Shown: positions 20,833 through 31,246 of the stretch, one piece after another
Layout: each line of letters starts with the position of its first letter
How positions within the stretch are numbered: the first letter of the stretch is position 1
Assembly: GCF_001438655.1 (NCBI RefSeq)
Contig: NZ_JQBR01000006.1
Location: forward strand, 1 to 64,000
Direction of reading: 5' to 3'
Source: Pediococcus cellicola
Lineage (GTDB): Bacteria > Bacillota > Bacilli > Lactobacillales > Lactobacillaceae
Length of the DNA: 64,000 nucleotides
The notes under the pieces: model-generated
The model's database searches: none
The model's input: the letters and a program-made list of their open reading frames with translations, nothing else
What the model was told of the DNA's origin: nothing
Position numbers and translations under genes: made by a program

Positions 20833-21016
20833 AGAAATTAATGAATTAACCACTGATGAGATGCTTAAAAAGGAACAAGATTACAAAGACGAGTTATTCA
20901 ACTTACGTTTTCAATTAGCTACTGGCCAGTTGGAAAACACAGCACGTTTGAAGCAAGTACGTAAGAACATTGCTCGTATTAAAACAGTTTTACGTCAAAA
21001 AGAATTAAGCAAGTAG
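20822..21016 (+). CDS. rpmC: 50S ribosomal protein L29
   Basis: L29 lies by the exit tunnel next to L23. From ATG 20822 it has 64 residues ([14 protein letters not shown] to RQKELSK), the family size. The longer GTG start at 20810 coincides with the ribosome binding site AGGTGG. The gene overlaps rplP by 11 nt. The protein is a helical hairpin with the typical [16 protein letters not shown] core. Confidence 0.95.
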   Translation: MKAKEINELTTDEMLKKEQDYKDELFNLRFQLATGQLENTARLKQVRKNIARIKTVLRQKELSK

Positions 21017-21043
21017 AAGAATACGAAGGGAGGAACTTAACAC

Positions 21044-21310
21044 ATGAGTGAAGAACGTAACGCTCGTAAAGTATATCAAGGACGTGTTGTTTCAGACAAG
21101 ATGGATAAAACAATTACGGTTCAGATCAATACTTACAAAACGCACCCTGTTTATGGCAAACGTGTTAAATATTCAAAGAAATACAAAGCACATGATGAGA
21201 ATAATGAAGCTAAAGTTGGCGATATCGTAAGAATCATGGAAACACGGCCTTTGTCCGCAACTAAACGATTCCGTTTAATCGATATTGTTGAGAAAGCAGT
21301 TATTATCTAA
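21044..21310 (+). CDS. rpsQ: 30S ribosomal protein S17
   Basis: S17 is an early-binding small-subunit protein. It has 88 residues ([20 protein letters not shown]) with an OB-fold core and the conserved MDKTITVQI and [13 protein letters not shown] segments. GGGAGG precedes the ATG. Confidence 0.97.
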   Translation: MSEERNARKVYQGRVVSDKMDKTITVQINTYKTHPVYGKRVKYSKKYKAHDENNEAKVGDIVRIMETRPLSATKRFRLIDIVEKAVII

Positions 21311-21365
21311 ATTTGTTATTTTTAATCTCGTATTCTGATACAAAAATGGAAGGAGGACACTAACT

Positions 21366-21734
21366 GTGATCCAACAAGAGAGTCGTTTAAAGGTTGCTGA
21401 TAATTCTGGAGCACGTGAAATTTTGGTCATCAAAGTTTTGGGTGGTTCCCGTGTTAAATTTGGTTATATTGGTGATATTGTTGTGGCTACTGTCAAACAA
21501 GCAACACCAGGTGGCGTTGTCAAAAAGGGTGACGTCGTAAAGGCAGTTGTTGTTCGTACAAAAGATGGTGCACACCGTGCTGATGGCTCATACATCAAAT
21601 TTGATGAAAATGCTGCAGTTCTAATTAAAGATGATAAGAGCCCTCAAGGAACACGTATCTTTGGACCCGTTGCACGTGAATTGCGTGACAAAGATTACAT
21701 GAAGATTGTTTCTTTGGCTCCTGAAGTATTGTAA
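21366..21734 (+). CDS. rplN: 50S ribosomal protein L14
   Basis: L14 forms part of the intersubunit bridge. It has 122 residues from GTG 21366 ([18 protein letters not shown]) behind GGAGG, the exact usual length. The [17 protein letters not shown] segment near the C-terminus is typical. Confidence 0.98.
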   Translation: MIQQESRLKVADNSGAREILVIKVLGGSRVKFGYIGDIVVATVKQATPGGVVKKGDVVKAVVVRTKDGAHRADGSYIKFDENAAVLIKDDKSPQGTRIFGPVARELRDKDYMKIVSLAPEVL

Positions 21735-21767
21735 TTAAGGATCGGATCGAAGGAGGTGCAACACGGC

Positions 21768-22079
21768 ATGTTTGTAAAAAATGGTGATAAAGTTCGCGTA
21801 ATTAGCGGAAAAGAAAAAGGCAAAGAGGGTACAATCATTAAAACCCTTGCTAAAAAGAATCGCGTTGTGGTTGAAGGCCTAAACAAAGTAAAAAAACATC
21901 AAAAGGCAAGCAATTCTAATCCTCAAGGTGGGATTGTCGATGAAGAAGCAGCAATTGATGCTTCTAATGTGATGTTAATCGATCCATCAACTAACGAACC
22001 TACTCGTGTAGGCTATAAAGTAGTCGATGGTAAAAAAGTACGTTTTGCTAAAAAATCTGGCGAAACAATCGATAAATAA
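21768..22079 (+). CDS. rplX: 50S ribosomal protein L24
   Basis: L24 initiates large-subunit assembly. I start it at ATG 21768 ([18 protein letters not shown]), giving 103 residues; the in-frame GTG at 21756 overlaps the AGGAGG at 21751-21756. The KOW motif is in the first 30 residues. Confidence 0.96.
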   Translation: MFVKNGDKVRVISGKEKGKEGTIIKTLAKKNRVVVEGLNKVKKHQKASNSNPQGGIVDEEAAIDASNVMLIDPSTNEPTRVGYKVVDGKKVRFAKKSGETIDK

Positions 22080-22104
22080 TTCGTGAAAGGAGGAAAAAAT
22101 TTTC

Positions 22105-22647
22105 ATGTCTAATCGTTTGAAAGAAAAGTATGTTAAAGAAGTTACCCCAGAACTCATGAAGAAATTCGATTATACTTCAATCATGCAAACACCTAAGGTT
22201 GATAAAATCGTTTTGAACATGGGTGTTGGTGACGCAACAACTAATGCAAAAAATCTTGACGAAGCAGTTGAAGAATTAACTTTGATCTCTGGTCAAAAAC
22301 CATTGGTTACAAAGGCTAAGAAGTCTATTGCTGGTTTCCGTTTACGTGAAGGAATGTCAATTGGTGCTAAGGTCACATTACGTGGTGAACGTATGTATGA
22401 TTTCTTAGACAAGTTGATTAATGTTTCCTTACCTCGTGTTCGTGACTTCCATGGTGTTAGTTCAAAGGCTTTTGATGGTCGTGGTAACTACACATTAGGT
22501 GTCCGTGAACAATTAATCTTCCCTGAAATTGATTATGATAATGTCAACCATGTACGTGGTTTGGACATCGTTATTGTAACCACTGCTCAGACAGATGAGG
22601 AATCACGCGAATTATTGGCACAACTTGGAATGCCATTCGAAAAGTAA
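22105..22647 (+). CDS. rplE: 50S ribosomal protein L5
   Basis: L5 binds 5S rRNA and the central protuberance. It has 180 residues ([17 protein letters not shown]) with the conserved VLNMGVGDA and [13 protein letters not shown] segments, normal length. AAAGGAGG precedes the ATG. Confidence 0.98.
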   Translation: MSNRLKEKYVKEVTPELMKKFDYTSIMQTPKVDKIVLNMGVGDATTNAKNLDEAVEELTLISGQKPLVTKAKKSIAGFRLREGMSIGAKVTLRGERMYDFLDKLINVSLPRVRDFHGVSSKAFDGRGNYTLGVREQLIFPEIDYDNVNHVRGLDIVIVTTAQTDEESRELLAQLGMPFEK

Positions 22648-22665
22648 ACGAAGGGAGCAATAAAT

Positions 22666-22851
22666 TTGGCAAAAAAATCGTTAGTTGTTAAGAGTCAACG
22701 TCCTGCAAAGTATTCGACACAGAACTACACACGTTGTGAGCGTTGTGGCCGTCCACACTCTGTATATCGTAAGTTCCACCTTTGCCGCATTTGCCTTCGC
22801 GAGTTAGCTCATGAAGGTCAAATCCCTGGCATGAAAAAAGCAAGCTGGTAA
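22666..22851 (+). CDS. rpsZ: 30S ribosomal protein S14, zinc-binding type Z
   Basis: S14 is a late-assembling head protein. The 61-residue protein starts with TTG 22666 and carries two CxxC pairs (CERCG and CRIC), so it is the zinc-dependent form. Bacteria that also keep a zinc-free paralogue usually encode it elsewhere under zinc control; none is in this window. GAAGGGAG precedes the start. Confidence 0.97.
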   Translation: MAKKSLVVKSQRPAKYSTQNYTRCERCGRPHSVYRKFHLCRICLRELAHEGQIPGMKKASW

Positions 22852-22884
22852 AATTATACCGGAGTAAAAGGAGGGTAAACATTA

Positions 22885-23283
22885 ATGTCTATGACTGATC
22901 CTATCGCAGATTTCTTAACACGGATTCGTAATGCCAATATGGTACGTCACGAATCTTTAGAAGTTCCTGCATCAAAAATCAAGCGTGATATTGCTGAAAT
23001 TCTTAAGAATGAAGGCTTTATCAAGAACGTCGAATATGTCGATGATGACAAACAAGGTATTATTCGTGTGTTCCTAAAATATGGTAAAAACAAAGAACGT
23101 GTCATTACAGGCTTGAAACGTATCTCAAAACCTGGTTTACGTTCATACGTAAAAGCTGATGATGTACCTAAGGTCTTGAATGGTTTGGGTATTGCAATCA
23201 TTTCAACATCTGAAGGTGTGATCACTGATAAAGAAGCTCGCGCTAAAAAAATCGGTGGCGAAGTATTAGCTTACATTTGGTAG
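22885..23283 (+). CDS. rpsH: 30S ribosomal protein S8
   Basis: S8 binds the central domain of 16S rRNA. In E. coli it represses the spc operon. It has 132 residues ([18 protein letters not shown]), ending with the conserved [15 protein letters not shown] precedes the ATG. An ATG two codons later is an alternative start. Confidence 0.97.
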   Translation: MSMTDPIADFLTRIRNANMVRHESLEVPASKIKRDIAEILKNEGFIKNVEYVDDDKQGIIRVFLKYGKNKERVITGLKRISKPGLRSYVKADDVPKVLNGLGIAIISTSEGVITDKEARAKKIGGEVLAYIW

Positions 23284-23314
23284 AATTTTAAAAGAGTAAG
23301 GAGGTGCCATCAAA

Positions 23315-23851
23315 TTGAGTCGTATTGGTTATAAACCCGTAGAAATCCCATCTGGCGTTGAAGTTAAGGCTGATGGTGATCAAGTAACTGTTAAGGGACC
23401 TAAAGGAACTTTAACACGTACTGTAAGTGATGAAATCACAATGACTGTTAAAGACAATGTGGTTACATTTGAACGTCCAAGTAATGATAATAAAATGCGT
23501 GCCTTACATGGGGCAACTCGTGCAAACTTCAACAACATGGTTGAAGGTGTTACAAAGGGATATAAGAAAGATTTGGAATTAGTTGGTGTTGGTTATCGTG
23601 CTCAACTTAAAGGAAAGACCTTGGTATTGAACTTAGGCTATTCTAACCCAGTTGAACTTGCAACTCCTGCTGATTTACAATTGGAAGTTCCTGATAACAC
23701 GCATATCACTGTTAGTGGAATTAGCAAACAACGTGTTGGTGATTTTGCTGCTGAGATTCGTGCTGTTCGTTCTCCAGAACCTTACAAAGGCAAAGGTGTT
23801 CGCTATGTTGGTGAATATGTTCGTCGTAAGGAAGGTAAAACTGGTAAGTAA
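23315..23851 (+). CDS. rplF: 50S ribosomal protein L6
   Basis: L6 lies near the factor-binding site of the large subunit. It has 178 residues from TTG 23315 ([14 protein letters not shown]) behind AAGGAGG. The two repeated domains end with the signature [19 protein letters not shown]. Confidence 0.97.
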   Translation: MSRIGYKPVEIPSGVEVKADGDQVTVKGPKGTLTRTVSDEITMTVKDNVVTFERPSNDNKMRALHGATRANFNNMVEGVTKGYKKDLELVGVGYRAQLKGKTLVLNLGYSNPVELATPADLQLEVPDNTHITVSGISKQRVGDFAAEIRAVRSPEPYKGKGVRYVGEYVRRKEGKTGK

Positions 23852-23895
23852 TGCCGCATAGGCTAAACATATAGAATATTCTAGAGGTGAAAATT

Positions 23896-24252
23896 GTGAT
23901 TTCAAAACCAGATAAAAATAAAACACGTCAACGACGTCATACACGTGTTCGTAATAAGATTTCTGGGACTGCAGAGTGCCCACGCTTAAATGTATATCGT
24001 TCAAACAAAAACATCTACGCTCAAGTAATTGATGACGTAGCGGGTGTGACGCTAGCAAGTGCCTCAACATTGGACAGTGAAGTTAGTGGAAACACAAAAA
24101 CTGAACAAGCAAGTTCTGTTGGTGCTTTAGTTGCAAAGCGCGCAACAGAAAAGAAAGTTGAAAATGTCGTTTTTGATCGTGGCGGTTATTTATACCACGG
24201 ACGAGTACAAGCTTTAGCTGAAGCTGCTCGTGAAAACGGACTTAAATTCTAA
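23896..24252 (+). CDS. rplR: 50S ribosomal protein L18
   Basis: L18 binds 5S rRNA together with L5. I start it at GTG 23896 ([19 protein letters not shown]), which has AGAGGTG upstream; a GTG at 23887 is inside that site. Length is 118 residues. It ends with the conserved [23 protein letters not shown]. Confidence 0.95.
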   Translation: MISKPDKNKTRQRRHTRVRNKISGTAECPRLNVYRSNKNIYAQVIDDVAGVTLASASTLDSEVSGNTKTEQASSVGALVAKRATEKKVENVVFDRGGYLYHGRVQALAEAARENGLKF

Positions 24253-24273
24253 GATAAGGAGGGAATACCGTAC

Positions 24274-24777
24274 ATGTCGAATTATATCGATCCAGAAAAG
24301 TTGGACTTAGAAGACCGTGTTGTTTCCATCAATCGTGTTACTAAGGTTGTAAAAGGTGGACGTCGTCTTCGTTTTGCTGCTTTAGTTGTTGTTGGCGATA
24401 AGAATGGTCACGTTGGTTTTGGTACTGGTAAAGCTCAAGAAGTACCAGAAGCTATTCGTAAAGCCGTTGATACTGCAACTAAGAGCTTGATTGAAGTACC
24501 AATCATTGGCACAACCATCCCTCACGAAATCATCGGTGAGTTTGGTGGCGGCCGTATTTTATTGAAGCCTGCTGAAGAAGGTTCTGGTGTTGCAGCCGGT
24601 GGTGCTGTTCGTGCCGTTATGGAACTTGCAGGAGTTGATGATGTTACAAGTAAACGTTTAGGTTCAAACACACCTGTTAACGTTATTCGTGCAACATTCG
24701 AAGGACTGAAAGGCTTACGTAGTGCTGCTGATATTGCTGCATTGCGTGGGGTTTCAGCAGAACACTTGGCTGAATAA
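24274..24777 (+). CDS. rpsE: 30S ribosomal protein S5
   Basis: S5 supports decoding accuracy and mRNA unwinding. It has 167 residues ([17 protein letters not shown]) with the double-stranded RNA-binding N-terminal fold and the [13 protein letters not shown] segment. AAGGAGGG precedes the ATG. Confidence 0.97.
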   Translation: MSNYIDPEKLDLEDRVVSINRVTKVVKGGRRLRFAALVVVGDKNGHVGFGTGKAQEVPEAIRKAVDTATKSLIEVPIIGTTIPHEIIGEFGGGRILLKPAEEGSGVAAGGAVRAVMELAGVDDVTSKRLGSNTPVNVIRATFEGLKGLRSAADIAALRGVSAEHLAE

Positions 24778-24790
24778 GGAGGAACAAATG

Positions 24791-24973
24791 ATGGCTCAAT
24801 TAAAGATTACACTTATTAAAAGTGCAGTACATCGCCTCCCAAAGCAACGCAAGATTGTTAAAGAATTAGGTTTGGGACGGGTTAACAGCTCAGTCGTTTT
24901 ACCTAACAATGAGGCGACTCGTGGTGCAATTTTCCATATTGCCCATTTAATCGAAGTTGAAGAAGTTAAATAA
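24791..24973 (+). CDS. rpmD: 50S ribosomal protein L30
   Basis: L30 has 60 residues from ATG 24791 ([20 protein letters not shown]), a normal length. An adjacent ATG at 24788 is possible but sits only about 5 nt from AAGGAGG. The conserved [20 protein letters not shown] core is present. It starts 13 nt after rpsE. Confidence 0.94.
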   Translation: MAQLKITLIKSAVHRLPKQRKIVKELGLGRVNSSVVLPNNEATRGAIFHIAHLIEVEEVK

Positions 24974-25002
24974 TTATAATTAGTTAGGAGGTGCCGAAAC
25001 TT

Positions 25003-25437
25003 ATGAAGTTAAATGAATTAAAACCAAGTGCTGGTTCTCGTAAAGTACGTAATCGTGTTGGCCGTGGAACATCATCTGGTAATGGTAAGACATCTGGCCG
25101 TGGCCAAAAAGGCCAAAAGGCACGTGGAAAGGTTCGTTTGGGCTTTGAAGGTGGGCAAATGCCTCTGTACCGTCGAATTCCAAAACGCGGATTTACTAAC
25201 ATTAACCGCAAGGAATATGCTGTTGTTAACCTTGACAGCTTGAATATTTTCGACGAAGGTGCAGAAGTTACCCCAGAAGTTCTTTTAAAAGCTGGCGTAA
25301 TTAAGAAAGTACTTAGCGGCGTTAAAGTTTTAGGTAACGGTGAGTTATCAAAGGGCTTGACCGTTAAAGCTAATAAATTCTCAGAAAGCGCAGTAAAAGC
25401 AATTGAAGCTGCAGGTGGCAAAACTGAGGTGATTTAA
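25003..25437 (+). CDS. rplO: 50S ribosomal protein L15
   Basis: L15 is a late-assembling large-subunit protein. From ATG 25003 ([18 protein letters not shown]) it has 144 residues; TAGGAGG is upstream. The Gly-rich [18 protein letters not shown] arm is typical. Its stop overlaps the secY start (TAATG), coupling translation. Confidence 0.97.
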   Translation: MKLNELKPSAGSRKVRNRVGRGTSSGNGKTSGRGQKGQKARGKVRLGFEGGQMPLYRRIPKRGFTNINRKEYAVVNLDSLNIFDEGAEVTPEVLLKAGVIKKVLSGVKVLGNGELSKGLTVKANKFSESAVKAIEAAGGKTEVI

Positions 25438-26750
25438 TGCTATCGACTATCAAAAACGCTTTTAAAGTAAAGGATATTAGAAACAAAATTCTATTTACCC
25501 TAGGTGTTTTGATTATTTATCGTTTAGGTGCGTATATCACAGTTCCTGGGATTAACGCCAAAGCATTACAAAGTGTTGCTTCCTCTGGATTGGTTGGCAT
25601 CTTGAATACCTTTAGTGGTGGTGGCCTGTCCAACTATTCGATTTTTGCGATGGGAGTTTCACCATACATCACCGCTCAAATTGTGATTCAGTTATTACAA
25701 ATGGACATTGTGCCACGGTTTGTTGAATGGAGCAAACAAGGTGAAGTCGGGCGTCGGAAATTAAATCAGGCGACTCGTTACTTAACAATCATTCTAGCGT
25801 TTGTGCAATCAGTTGGGATTACTGCCGGATTCAATGCTTTAAGTAGTTTGAATCTGGTTGAAAATCCAAGTGTTCAGACTTATGTCACAATTGGGTTAAT
25901 TTTAACTGGTGGAACCATGTTAGCAACCTGGATGGGTGATATGATCACCGATCGTGGGCTTGGTAACGGGGTGTCCATTCTGATCTTCGCGGGAATTATC
26001 GCGCGAACACCAACAAGCATCTATCAAATTTATCAAGAACAATTTGTTGATGTGGCGAAGAGTGATTGGCTGAATAGCTTCCTCTTTGTAGGTGCTTTAA
26101 TCATAATTGTTTTGGTTATCGTCATCTTTGTAACTTGGGTTCAACAAGCTAGTCGCCGGGTACCTATTCAGTACACTAGAAGAGCTTCCGGTGCGCCAGA
26201 CAGTAGTTACTTACCTCTAAAGGTTAATGTGGCTGGTGTTATTCCAGTTATCTTTGCGAGTTCGTTCATTGCAACACCACAAACTATTTTGATGGCGTTT
26301 GCGAATAACCACTCACAAGATACTTGGTATCAAGTTTTGTCTGATGTATTTAACATGCAGACAACGGATGGTGCCATTCTTTACACGTTCTTGATTGTTG
26401 TCTTTACCTTCTTCTATGCTTTTGTTCAGGTTAATCCAGAGAAGTTAGCAGAAAATCTTCAAAAACAAGGGAGTTATATCCCTGGCGTTTGGCCCGGTCA
26501 TGAAACACAGAGTTATGTGTCTCAGTTATTAATTCGTTTATCAGTTGTCGGTTCACTATTTTTGGGACTAGTTTCTCTGATCCCGTTATTAGCGCAAGAC
26601 TTCTGGAATTTGGATGAATCAATCGGTTTGGGCGGAACGAGTTTGTTGATTGTTGTTGGTGTTGCGATTGAAATCATTAGTCAAATTGATGGCTTAATGA
26701 TGAAACGTGAATACGTCGGCTTCATTAGAGATCCAGAACAAGTGAAATAA
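25437..26750 (+). CDS. secY: Preprotein translocase subunit SecY
   Basis: SecY is the protein-conducting channel of the Sec translocon in the plasma membrane. It has 437 residues and about ten hydrophobic segments, beginning with the first near residues 18-40. The conserved cytosolic loops include [11 protein letters not shown] and [10 protein letters not shown]. It lies at the usual place between rplO and adk, and its start overlaps the rplO stop by one base. Confidence 0.97.
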   Translation: MLSTIKNAFKVKDIRNKILFTLGVLIIYRLGAYITVPGINAKALQSVASSGLVGILNTFSGGGLSNYSIFAMGVSPYITAQIVIQLLQMDIVPRFVEWSKQGEVGRRKLNQATRYLTIILAFVQSVGITAGFNALSSLNLVENPSVQTYVTIGLILTGGTMLATWMGDMITDRGLGNGVSILIFAGIIARTPTSIYQIYQEQFVDVAKSDWLNSFLFVGALIIIVLVIVIFVTWVQQASRRVPIQYTRRASGAPDSSYLPLKVNVAGVIPVIFASSFIATPQTILMAFANNHSQDTWYQVLSDVFNMQTTDGAILYTFLIVVFTFFYAFVQVNPEKLAENLQKQGSYIPGVWPGHETQSYVSQLLIRLSVVGSLFLGLVSLIPLLAQDFWNLDESIGLGGTSLLIVVGVAIEIISQIDGLMMKREYVGFIRDPEQVK

Positions 26751-26766
26751 TATGGAGGGAAACATG

Positions 26767-27426
26767 ATGACAACACTTAATCTTGTGTTAATGGGATTAC
26801 CTGGTGCTGGTAAGGGAACGCAAGCCCAAAAAATTGTTGATGAATTCAAAATTCCTCATATTTCTACCGGTGATATTTTCCGAGCAGCAATGAAAAATGG
26901 CACTGAAATGGGAATTGAAGCAAAGAAATACATTGACCAAGGTAACTTGGTTCCTGATTCTGTTACAGATGGTATTGTTGAAGAACGACTTTCTGAGGAT
27001 GATACGAATGCCGGTTTTATGCTGGATGGTTATCCCCGAAATATCGATCAAGCGCATGCTTTAGAGACAATGACCACCAAGTTAGACAAATCAATCAATG
27101 CAGTGATTAATATTCATGTTGATCCAGCTGTTTTGGTTGAACGTTTATCAGGTCGTTTCATTTGTAAAAACTGTGGGGCAACCTACCACAAGTTGTATAA
27201 CCCACCAAAGGTTGAAGGTACTTGTGATGTTTGTGGACACCATGAATTTTATCAACGTGAAGATGATAAGCCTGAAACCGTTAAAAATCGTATCGCAGTT
27301 AATACAAAGTTGAACACACCTTTAATTGATTTTTATAATGAAAAGAAATTATTATATACGGTTAATGGTGATCAAGATATCAACGATGTATATAAGGAAA
27401 TTCAAAAGGTGTTACGAGCTATTTAA
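26767..27426 (+). CDS. adk: Adenylate kinase
   Basis: Adk interconverts ATP, AMP and ADP in the cytosol. I start it at ATG 26767 ([17 protein letters not shown]), 6 nt after GGAGGG; ATG 26752 and 26764 are in or too close to that site. Length is 219 residues. The P loop is GLPGAGKGT (10-18). The LID domain has two CxxC pairs (CKNCG, CDVCG), so it is the zinc-bound long form typical of Gram-positives. No map gene follows, unlike in Bacillus. Confidence 0.97.
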   Translation: MTTLNLVLMGLPGAGKGTQAQKIVDEFKIPHISTGDIFRAAMKNGTEMGIEAKKYIDQGNLVPDSVTDGIVEERLSEDDTNAGFMLDGYPRNIDQAHALETMTTKLDKSINAVINIHVDPAVLVERLSGRFICKNCGATYHKLYNPPKVEGTCDVCGHHEFYQREDDKPETVKNRIAVNTKLNTPLIDFYNEKKLLYTVNGDQDINDVYKEIQKVLRAI

Positions 27427-27585
27427 TGGTTGCCTGTTCATTATTACCGGTTAATTTCGTTTATTTGCAAATGAAATTACCTTATGGTAAACTTGTTCAG
27501 GTTTAGCTTATAGTACTTTGATACGGTAAGCACTGAACGAAATGAGTTTGTAAAGAAAAGAACAGTGAAATGGGAGGCACATTTA

Positions 27586-27804
27586 GTGGCAAAAGATAAT
27601 GTCATTGAAATTGAAGGTAAGGTAAAAGAAACTTTACCAAATGCGATGTTTAAAGTAGAACTCGAAAACGGTCATGAAATATTGGCACACGTTTCTGGTA
27701 AGATTCGTATGCATTATATTCGGATTCTTCCGGGAGATAGGGTAACTGTCGAAATGTCGCCATATGATCTCACCAAGGGTCGTATTACCTATCGTTTCAG
27801 ATAA
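27586..27804 (+). CDS. infA: Translation initiation factor IF-1
   Basis: IF-1 is an OB-fold protein that blocks the A site during initiation. It has 72 residues from GTG 27586 ([13 protein letters not shown]), the canonical size, behind GGGAGG; the longer frame from 27565 is rejected. The 159-nt gap after adk holds a 10-bp hairpin (27453-27462 with 27469-27478) without a U run, so it is not an obvious terminator. Confidence 0.97.
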   Translation: MAKDNVIEIEGKVKETLPNAMFKVELENGHEILAHVSGKIRMHYIRILPGDRVTVEMSPYDLTKGRITYRFR

Positions 27805-27830
27805 GTTTTAACGTTTTAGGAGGAATATTC

Positions 27831-27950
27831 ATGAAAGTACGTCCATCAGTAAAACCAATGTGTGAACATTGTAAAGTAATTAAACGTAAGGGACGCGTTA
27901 TGGTTATTTGCTCAGCAAATCCAAAACATAAACAGCGTCAAGGAAAATAA
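27831..27950 (+). CDS. rpmJ: 50S ribosomal protein L36, zinc-binding form
   Basis: This short gene encodes 39 residues beginning [15 protein letters not shown] and ending HKQRQGK. Cys11, Cys14, Cys27 and His33 form the zinc knot of the C+ type. AGGAGG precedes the ATG. It occupies its standard position between infA and rpsM. L36 is the smallest large-subunit protein and joins late in assembly. Confidence 0.97.
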   Translation: MKVRPSVKPMCEHCKVIKRKGRVMVICSANPKHKQRQGK

Positions 27951-27971
27951 TTAAGCTGGAGGTGAAATTTA

Positions 27972-28337
27972 ATGGCTCGTATTGCAGGTGTTGATTTACC
28001 ACGTGATAAGCGAATCGTGATTGGTTTAACATACATTTTTGGTATCGGAAATACTACTGCTAAAAAGATTTTGAAGGATGCTGGCGTCTCTGAAGATGTC
28101 CGTGTTCGTGACCTTTCTGCAGATGATGAAGATAAAGTCCGTGCACAAGTAGATAACTACCGTGTTGAAGGTGACCTTCGTCGTTCCGTAAGTCTTGATA
28201 TCAAACGTCTCCAAGAGATTGGTTCATATCGTGGCATGCGTCATCGTCGTGGTTTGCCTGTTCGTGGACAAAACACAAAGAACAATGCACGTACTCGTAA
28301 AGGCAAAAAAGTTTCAATCGCCGGAAGAAAGAAATAA
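27972..28337 (+). CDS. rpsM: 30S ribosomal protein S13
   Basis: S13 contacts the large subunit and P-site tRNA. It has 121 residues ([18 protein letters not shown]) with the helix-two-turn-helix fold and the basic C-terminal tail GRKK. CTGGAGG precedes the ATG. Confidence 0.98.
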   Translation: MARIAGVDLPRDKRIVIGLTYIFGIGNTTAKKILKDAGVSEDVRVRDLSADDEDKVRAQVDNYRVEGDLRRSVSLDIKRLQEIGSYRGMRHRRGLPVRGQNTKNNARTRKGKKVSIAGRKK

Positions 28338-28358
28338 TAAATAAAGGAGGCTAGCATA

Positions 28359-28748
28359 TTGGCAACCAGAAAGACTTCTCGTAAACGTCGAGTAAGAAAG
28401 AATATTGAAGCTGGTGTGGCACATATTCACTCAACTTTTAACAATACATTAGTTATGATTACAGATCCTCAAGGAAATGCTGTGGCATGGTCATCAGCAG
28501 GTTCACTTGGATTTAAAGGTAGTCGTAAGTCGACTCCATTTGCTGCTCAAATGGCTTCTGAAGCTGCAGCAAAAGCAGCAATGGAACATGGAATGAAATC
28601 CGTTGAAGTTGCTGTTAAGGGTCCTGGTTCTGGTCGTGAAGCTGCTATTCGTGCACTTCAATCTACTGGATTAGAAGTTACTGCTATTCGCGATGTAACA
28701 CCAGTTCCTCATAATGGTTCTCGTCCTCCAAAGCGCCGTCGTGTATAG
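28359..28748 (+). CDS. rpsK: 30S ribosomal protein S11
   Basis: S11 is on the platform near the Shine-Dalgarno duplex. It has 129 residues from TTG 28359 ([17 protein letters not shown]) behind AAAGGAGG. The C-terminal signature [16 protein letters not shown] is intact. Confidence 0.98.
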   Translation: MATRKTSRKRRVRKNIEAGVAHIHSTFNNTLVMITDPQGNAVAWSSAGSLGFKGSRKSTPFAAQMASEAAAKAAMEHGMKSVEVAVKGPGSGREAAIRALQSTGLEVTAIRDVTPVPHNGSRPPKRRRV

Positions 28749-28831
28749 TGCGTCAATTTTTTTGAGGGCTAACTTCAGGATGCATTCAAAGTTAATATGC
28801 ACAACGCGTTTTGAAAGGGGTAAAGATTAGA

Positions 28832-29776
28832 ATGATCGAATTTGAAAAACCAAACATTCATAAAATTGATGAGAATGAAAATTACGGCAAGTTTGTCGTC
28901 GAACCACTTGAACGTGGCTATGGCACAACTTTAGGTAACTCTTTACGCCGTATTTTGTTGTCGTCATTGCCGGGTGCAGCGGTTACAAGCATTCAAATTG
29001 ATGGCGTTCTTCATGAGTTTTCAACGATTGAAGGCGTGGTTGAAGATGTCACACAAATCATCTTGAACATTAAAAAGGTTTCTTTGAAGATTGAAAATGA
29101 TGAAGAGAAATCTTTAGAGATTAATGTTAAGGGACCAGCAACAGTCACTGCTGGTGACATCCAAGGCGACAGTGATGTCGAGATCCTAAATCCGGATCAG
29201 TATATTTGTACCGTTGCTGATGGCGTTACCTTTCATGCCGTGTTAACAGCTGATACTGGTCGTGGTTATGTTTCGGCTGATGAAAATAAGGCTCGCAAGG
29301 ATGATATGCCAATTGGTGTTCTTCCAATCGATTCCATTTATACCCCAATCGAGCGTGTCAACTATCAGGTTGAAAATACACGTGTTGGTCAGCGGGATGA
29401 CTATGATAAGCTCACATTGGATGTTTGGACAGATGGTTCAATTAGTCCGAGTGAAGCTACCAGTCTTTCAGCTAAGATCTTAACTGAACACTTGGCTTTA
29501 TTTGTTAATTTGACAGATGAAGCTCAAGAGGCTGAGATCATGGTCGAAAAGGAAGAAACACATAAAGAAAAAATGTTGGAAATGTCCATTGAAGAGCTTG
29601 ATTTATCAGTTCGTTCATACAATTGTTTGAAACGTGCTGGAATCAATACTGTTCAGGAATTAACTGACAAAACTGAAGCACAAATGATGAAAGTTAGAAA
29701 TCTAGGCCGTAAATCTCTTGAAGAGGTTAAAGTTAAATTGTCTGATCTTGGACTTTCATTACGTAATGAAGACTAA
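28832..29776 (+). CDS. rpoA: DNA-directed RNA polymerase subunit alpha
   Basis: Alpha dimerises to nucleate RNA polymerase assembly, and its C-terminal domain contacts UP elements and activators. I start it at ATG 28832 ([15 protein letters not shown]), giving 314 residues; GTG/ATG codons upstream are in the ribosome binding region AAAGGGG. The N-terminal domain has [17 protein letters not shown]. The C-terminal domain has [17 protein letters not shown] and [12 protein letters not shown]. It lies in the alpha operon between rpsK and rplQ. Confidence 0.98.
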   Translation: MIEFEKPNIHKIDENENYGKFVVEPLERGYGTTLGNSLRRILLSSLPGAAVTSIQIDGVLHEFSTIEGVVEDVTQIILNIKKVSLKIENDEEKSLEINVKGPATVTAGDIQGDSDVEILNPDQYICTVADGVTFHAVLTADTGRGYVSADENKARKDDMPIGVLPIDSIYTPIERVNYQVENTRVGQRDDYDKLTLDVWTDGSISPSEATSLSAKILTEHLALFVNLTDEAQEAEIMVEKEETHKEKMLEMSIEELDLSVRSYNCLKRAGINTVQELTDKTEAQMMKVRNLGRKSLEEVKVKLSDLGLSLRNED

Positions 29777-29797
29777 TTATAAGGAGGGTTTCCATTC

Positions 29798-30181
29798 ATG
29801 GGCTATCGTAAATTAGGTCGTACAAGTTCACAACGCAAGGCTTTGCTTCGTGACTTAACTACTAACTTAATTGTTAATGAAAAAATTGTCACAACTGAAG
29901 CACGCGCTAAAGAAGTACGATCAACTACCGAAAAAATGATCACATTAGGTAAACGTGGCGACTTACACGCACGTCGTCAAGCTGCTGCTTTTCTTCGTAA
30001 TGTTGTGGCTGATGTTACTGAAGATGGTGACGATGTTAAAGTTACCTCAGCTCTTCAGAAAGTATTCGGTGATTTAGCAACTCGTTACGCTGATCGTAAG
30101 GGTGGTTATACACGAATTCTTAAGACTATGCCTCGTCGCGGAGACGCTGCACCAATGGTTATCTTGGAGTTTGTTGACTAA
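29798..30181 (+). CDS. rplQ: 50S ribosomal protein L17
   Basis: L17 is near the tunnel exit. It has 127 residues ([17 protein letters not shown]), normal size. AAGGAGGG precedes the ATG. It is the last gene of the 29-gene S10-spc-alpha run and is followed by the structured element and terminator at 30195-30327. Confidence 0.98.
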   Translation: MGYRKLGRTSSQRKALLRDLTTNLIVNEKIVTTEARAKEVRSTTEKMITLGKRGDLHARRQAAAFLRNVVADVTEDGDDVKVTSALQKVFGDLATRYADRKGGYTRILKTMPRRGDAAPMVILEFVD

Positions 30182-30194
30182 AGCTTCAAACATA

Positions 30195-30327
30195 ATTTAG
30201 AATTTTTGATTTAACAAATTTATCACTAAAAGTTGTGGTAGGGTGTAATGATGTTGGAAGTCCATTCCGAGTCTAGCCCACGGTTAATAGTTTCTATTAA
30301 CTATCACTGCTTTTCAGTGATTTTTTT
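30195..30327 (+). promoter_or_regulatory. Structured 3' region after rplQ, candidate L17 downstream element
   Basis: The 3' untranslated region contains a hairpin (TTAATAG at 30284-30290, CTATTAA at 30294-30300) directly followed by the terminator stem at 30303-30321. A less A/T-rich stretch around 30235-30283 precedes them. A conserved RNA called the L17 downstream element is known immediately after rplQ in lactic acid bacteria and Listeria. I assign it by position and hairpin layout only. Confidence 0.5.
30303..30327 (+). terminator. Terminator of the S10-spc-alpha operon
   Basis: ATCACTG at 30303-30309 pairs with CAGTGAT at 30315-30321 around a 5-nt loop, followed by seven T through 30327. 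The stem is short but perfect. Confidence 0.85.
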
Positions 30328-30354
30328 GTGCTTACATAAAAAGAGAAGTATACT
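30326..30354 (+). promoter_or_regulatory. Promoter of ecfA1-ecfA2-ecfT-truA
   Basis: TTGTGC at 30326-30331 and TATACT at 30349-30354 are separated by 17 bp. The -35 box overlaps the T tract of the preceding terminator. A start near 30361 gives a leader of about 50 nt. Confidence 0.65.
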
Positions 30355-30409
30355 AGGGAGCATGTTTTTGATGTGGTAAAATATAAAAAAAGTCGAAGGA
30401 ATGTTTACG

Positions 30410-31246
30410 ATGAACAATGTAATCAAAGTTACTAATTTAACTTATGCCTATTCACCAGATACACCAGCTGCACTTAAAGACGTTTCCTTTTCGATTCCTG
30501 AAGGCAGCTGGGTGGCAATTGTGGGTCATAATGGTAGTGGCAAAAGTACTTTGGCTCATGCAATTGACGGCTTACTAGATTTCAAAGAAGGCCATATTTG
30601 GGTTGACGGTATTGCACTCACTGAGGAAAATTTGTGGCAAGTTCGTAGTCGAATTGGCATGATCTTCCAAAATCCTGATAATCAGTTTGTGGGATCAACA
30701 GTGGAAGATGATGTCGCGTTTGGCTTGGAAAATTTAGCGGTTCCTCATGAAGAAATGATGATGAGAGTGACGGAAGCTTTGGAACAGGTTCAAATGAATG
30801 ATTTTCGAAAAAAGCAGCCGGAGCAACTGTCTGGTGGTCAAAAACAGCGCGTGGCACTGGCAGGTGTGATTGCGATGCAGCCTAAAATCATTATTCTAGA
30901 TGAAGCTACGAGTATGTTAGATCCCATTGGACGTCGCGAGATCTTAGACGTCATAAAACGGCTCCGGGAGCGCTTGGGGATCACGGTGCTATCGATTACT
31001 CATGAAATGGACGAAACTACTGGTGCTGACCAAATCATTGTGTTAAATGATGGGCAGATTGTGGAAACAGGCACGCCAGACAGAATCTATGCAAAAAGTG
31101 AAGTGCTTAAAAAATTGGGATTAGATGTGCCTTATCCCCAGCGTTTAAAGCAAGCTTTGATGCAACGGCAAATTACAGTGCCTGAAACCTATTTTAATGA
31201 GGAAGGAATGGTGACTTGGTTATGGCAATCACTTTTAAAGAAGTAA
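30410..31246 (+). CDS. ecfA1: ECF transporter ATPase EcfA1
   Basis: This is one of two ATPases energising vitamin uptake by group II energy-coupling-factor transporters. From ATG 30410 it has 278 residues; GAAGGA is 9 nt upstream, while ATG 30401 abuts it. Walker A is GHNGSGKST (39-47), followed by the Q loop FQNPDNQF, signature LSGGQKQR and IILDEATSMLDP. Its 3' end overlaps ecfA2 by 25 nt. EcfA1, EcfA2 and EcfT form a shared module used by several S components, one of which may be the gene at 38640. Confidence 0.95.
   Translation: MNNVIKVTNLTYAYSPDTPAALKDVSFSIPEGSWVAIVGHNGSGKSTLAHAIDGLLDFKEGHIWVDGIALTEENLWQVRSRIGMIFQNPDNQFVGSTVEDDVAFGLENLAVPHEEMMMRVTEALEQVQMNDFRKKQPEQLSGGQKQRVALAGVIAMQPKIIILDEATSMLDPIGRREILDVIKRLRERLGITVLSITHEMDETTGADQIIVLNDGQIVETGTPDRIYAKSEVLKKLGLDVPYPQRLKQALMQRQITVPETYFNEEGMVTWLWQSLLKK

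Noticed and set aside
24984-25421. Long open frame of 145 codons antisense to rplO
   Set aside because: It lies fully within a certain ribosomal protein gene, has no ribosome binding site, and has a composition expected for a codon-biased shadow frame.
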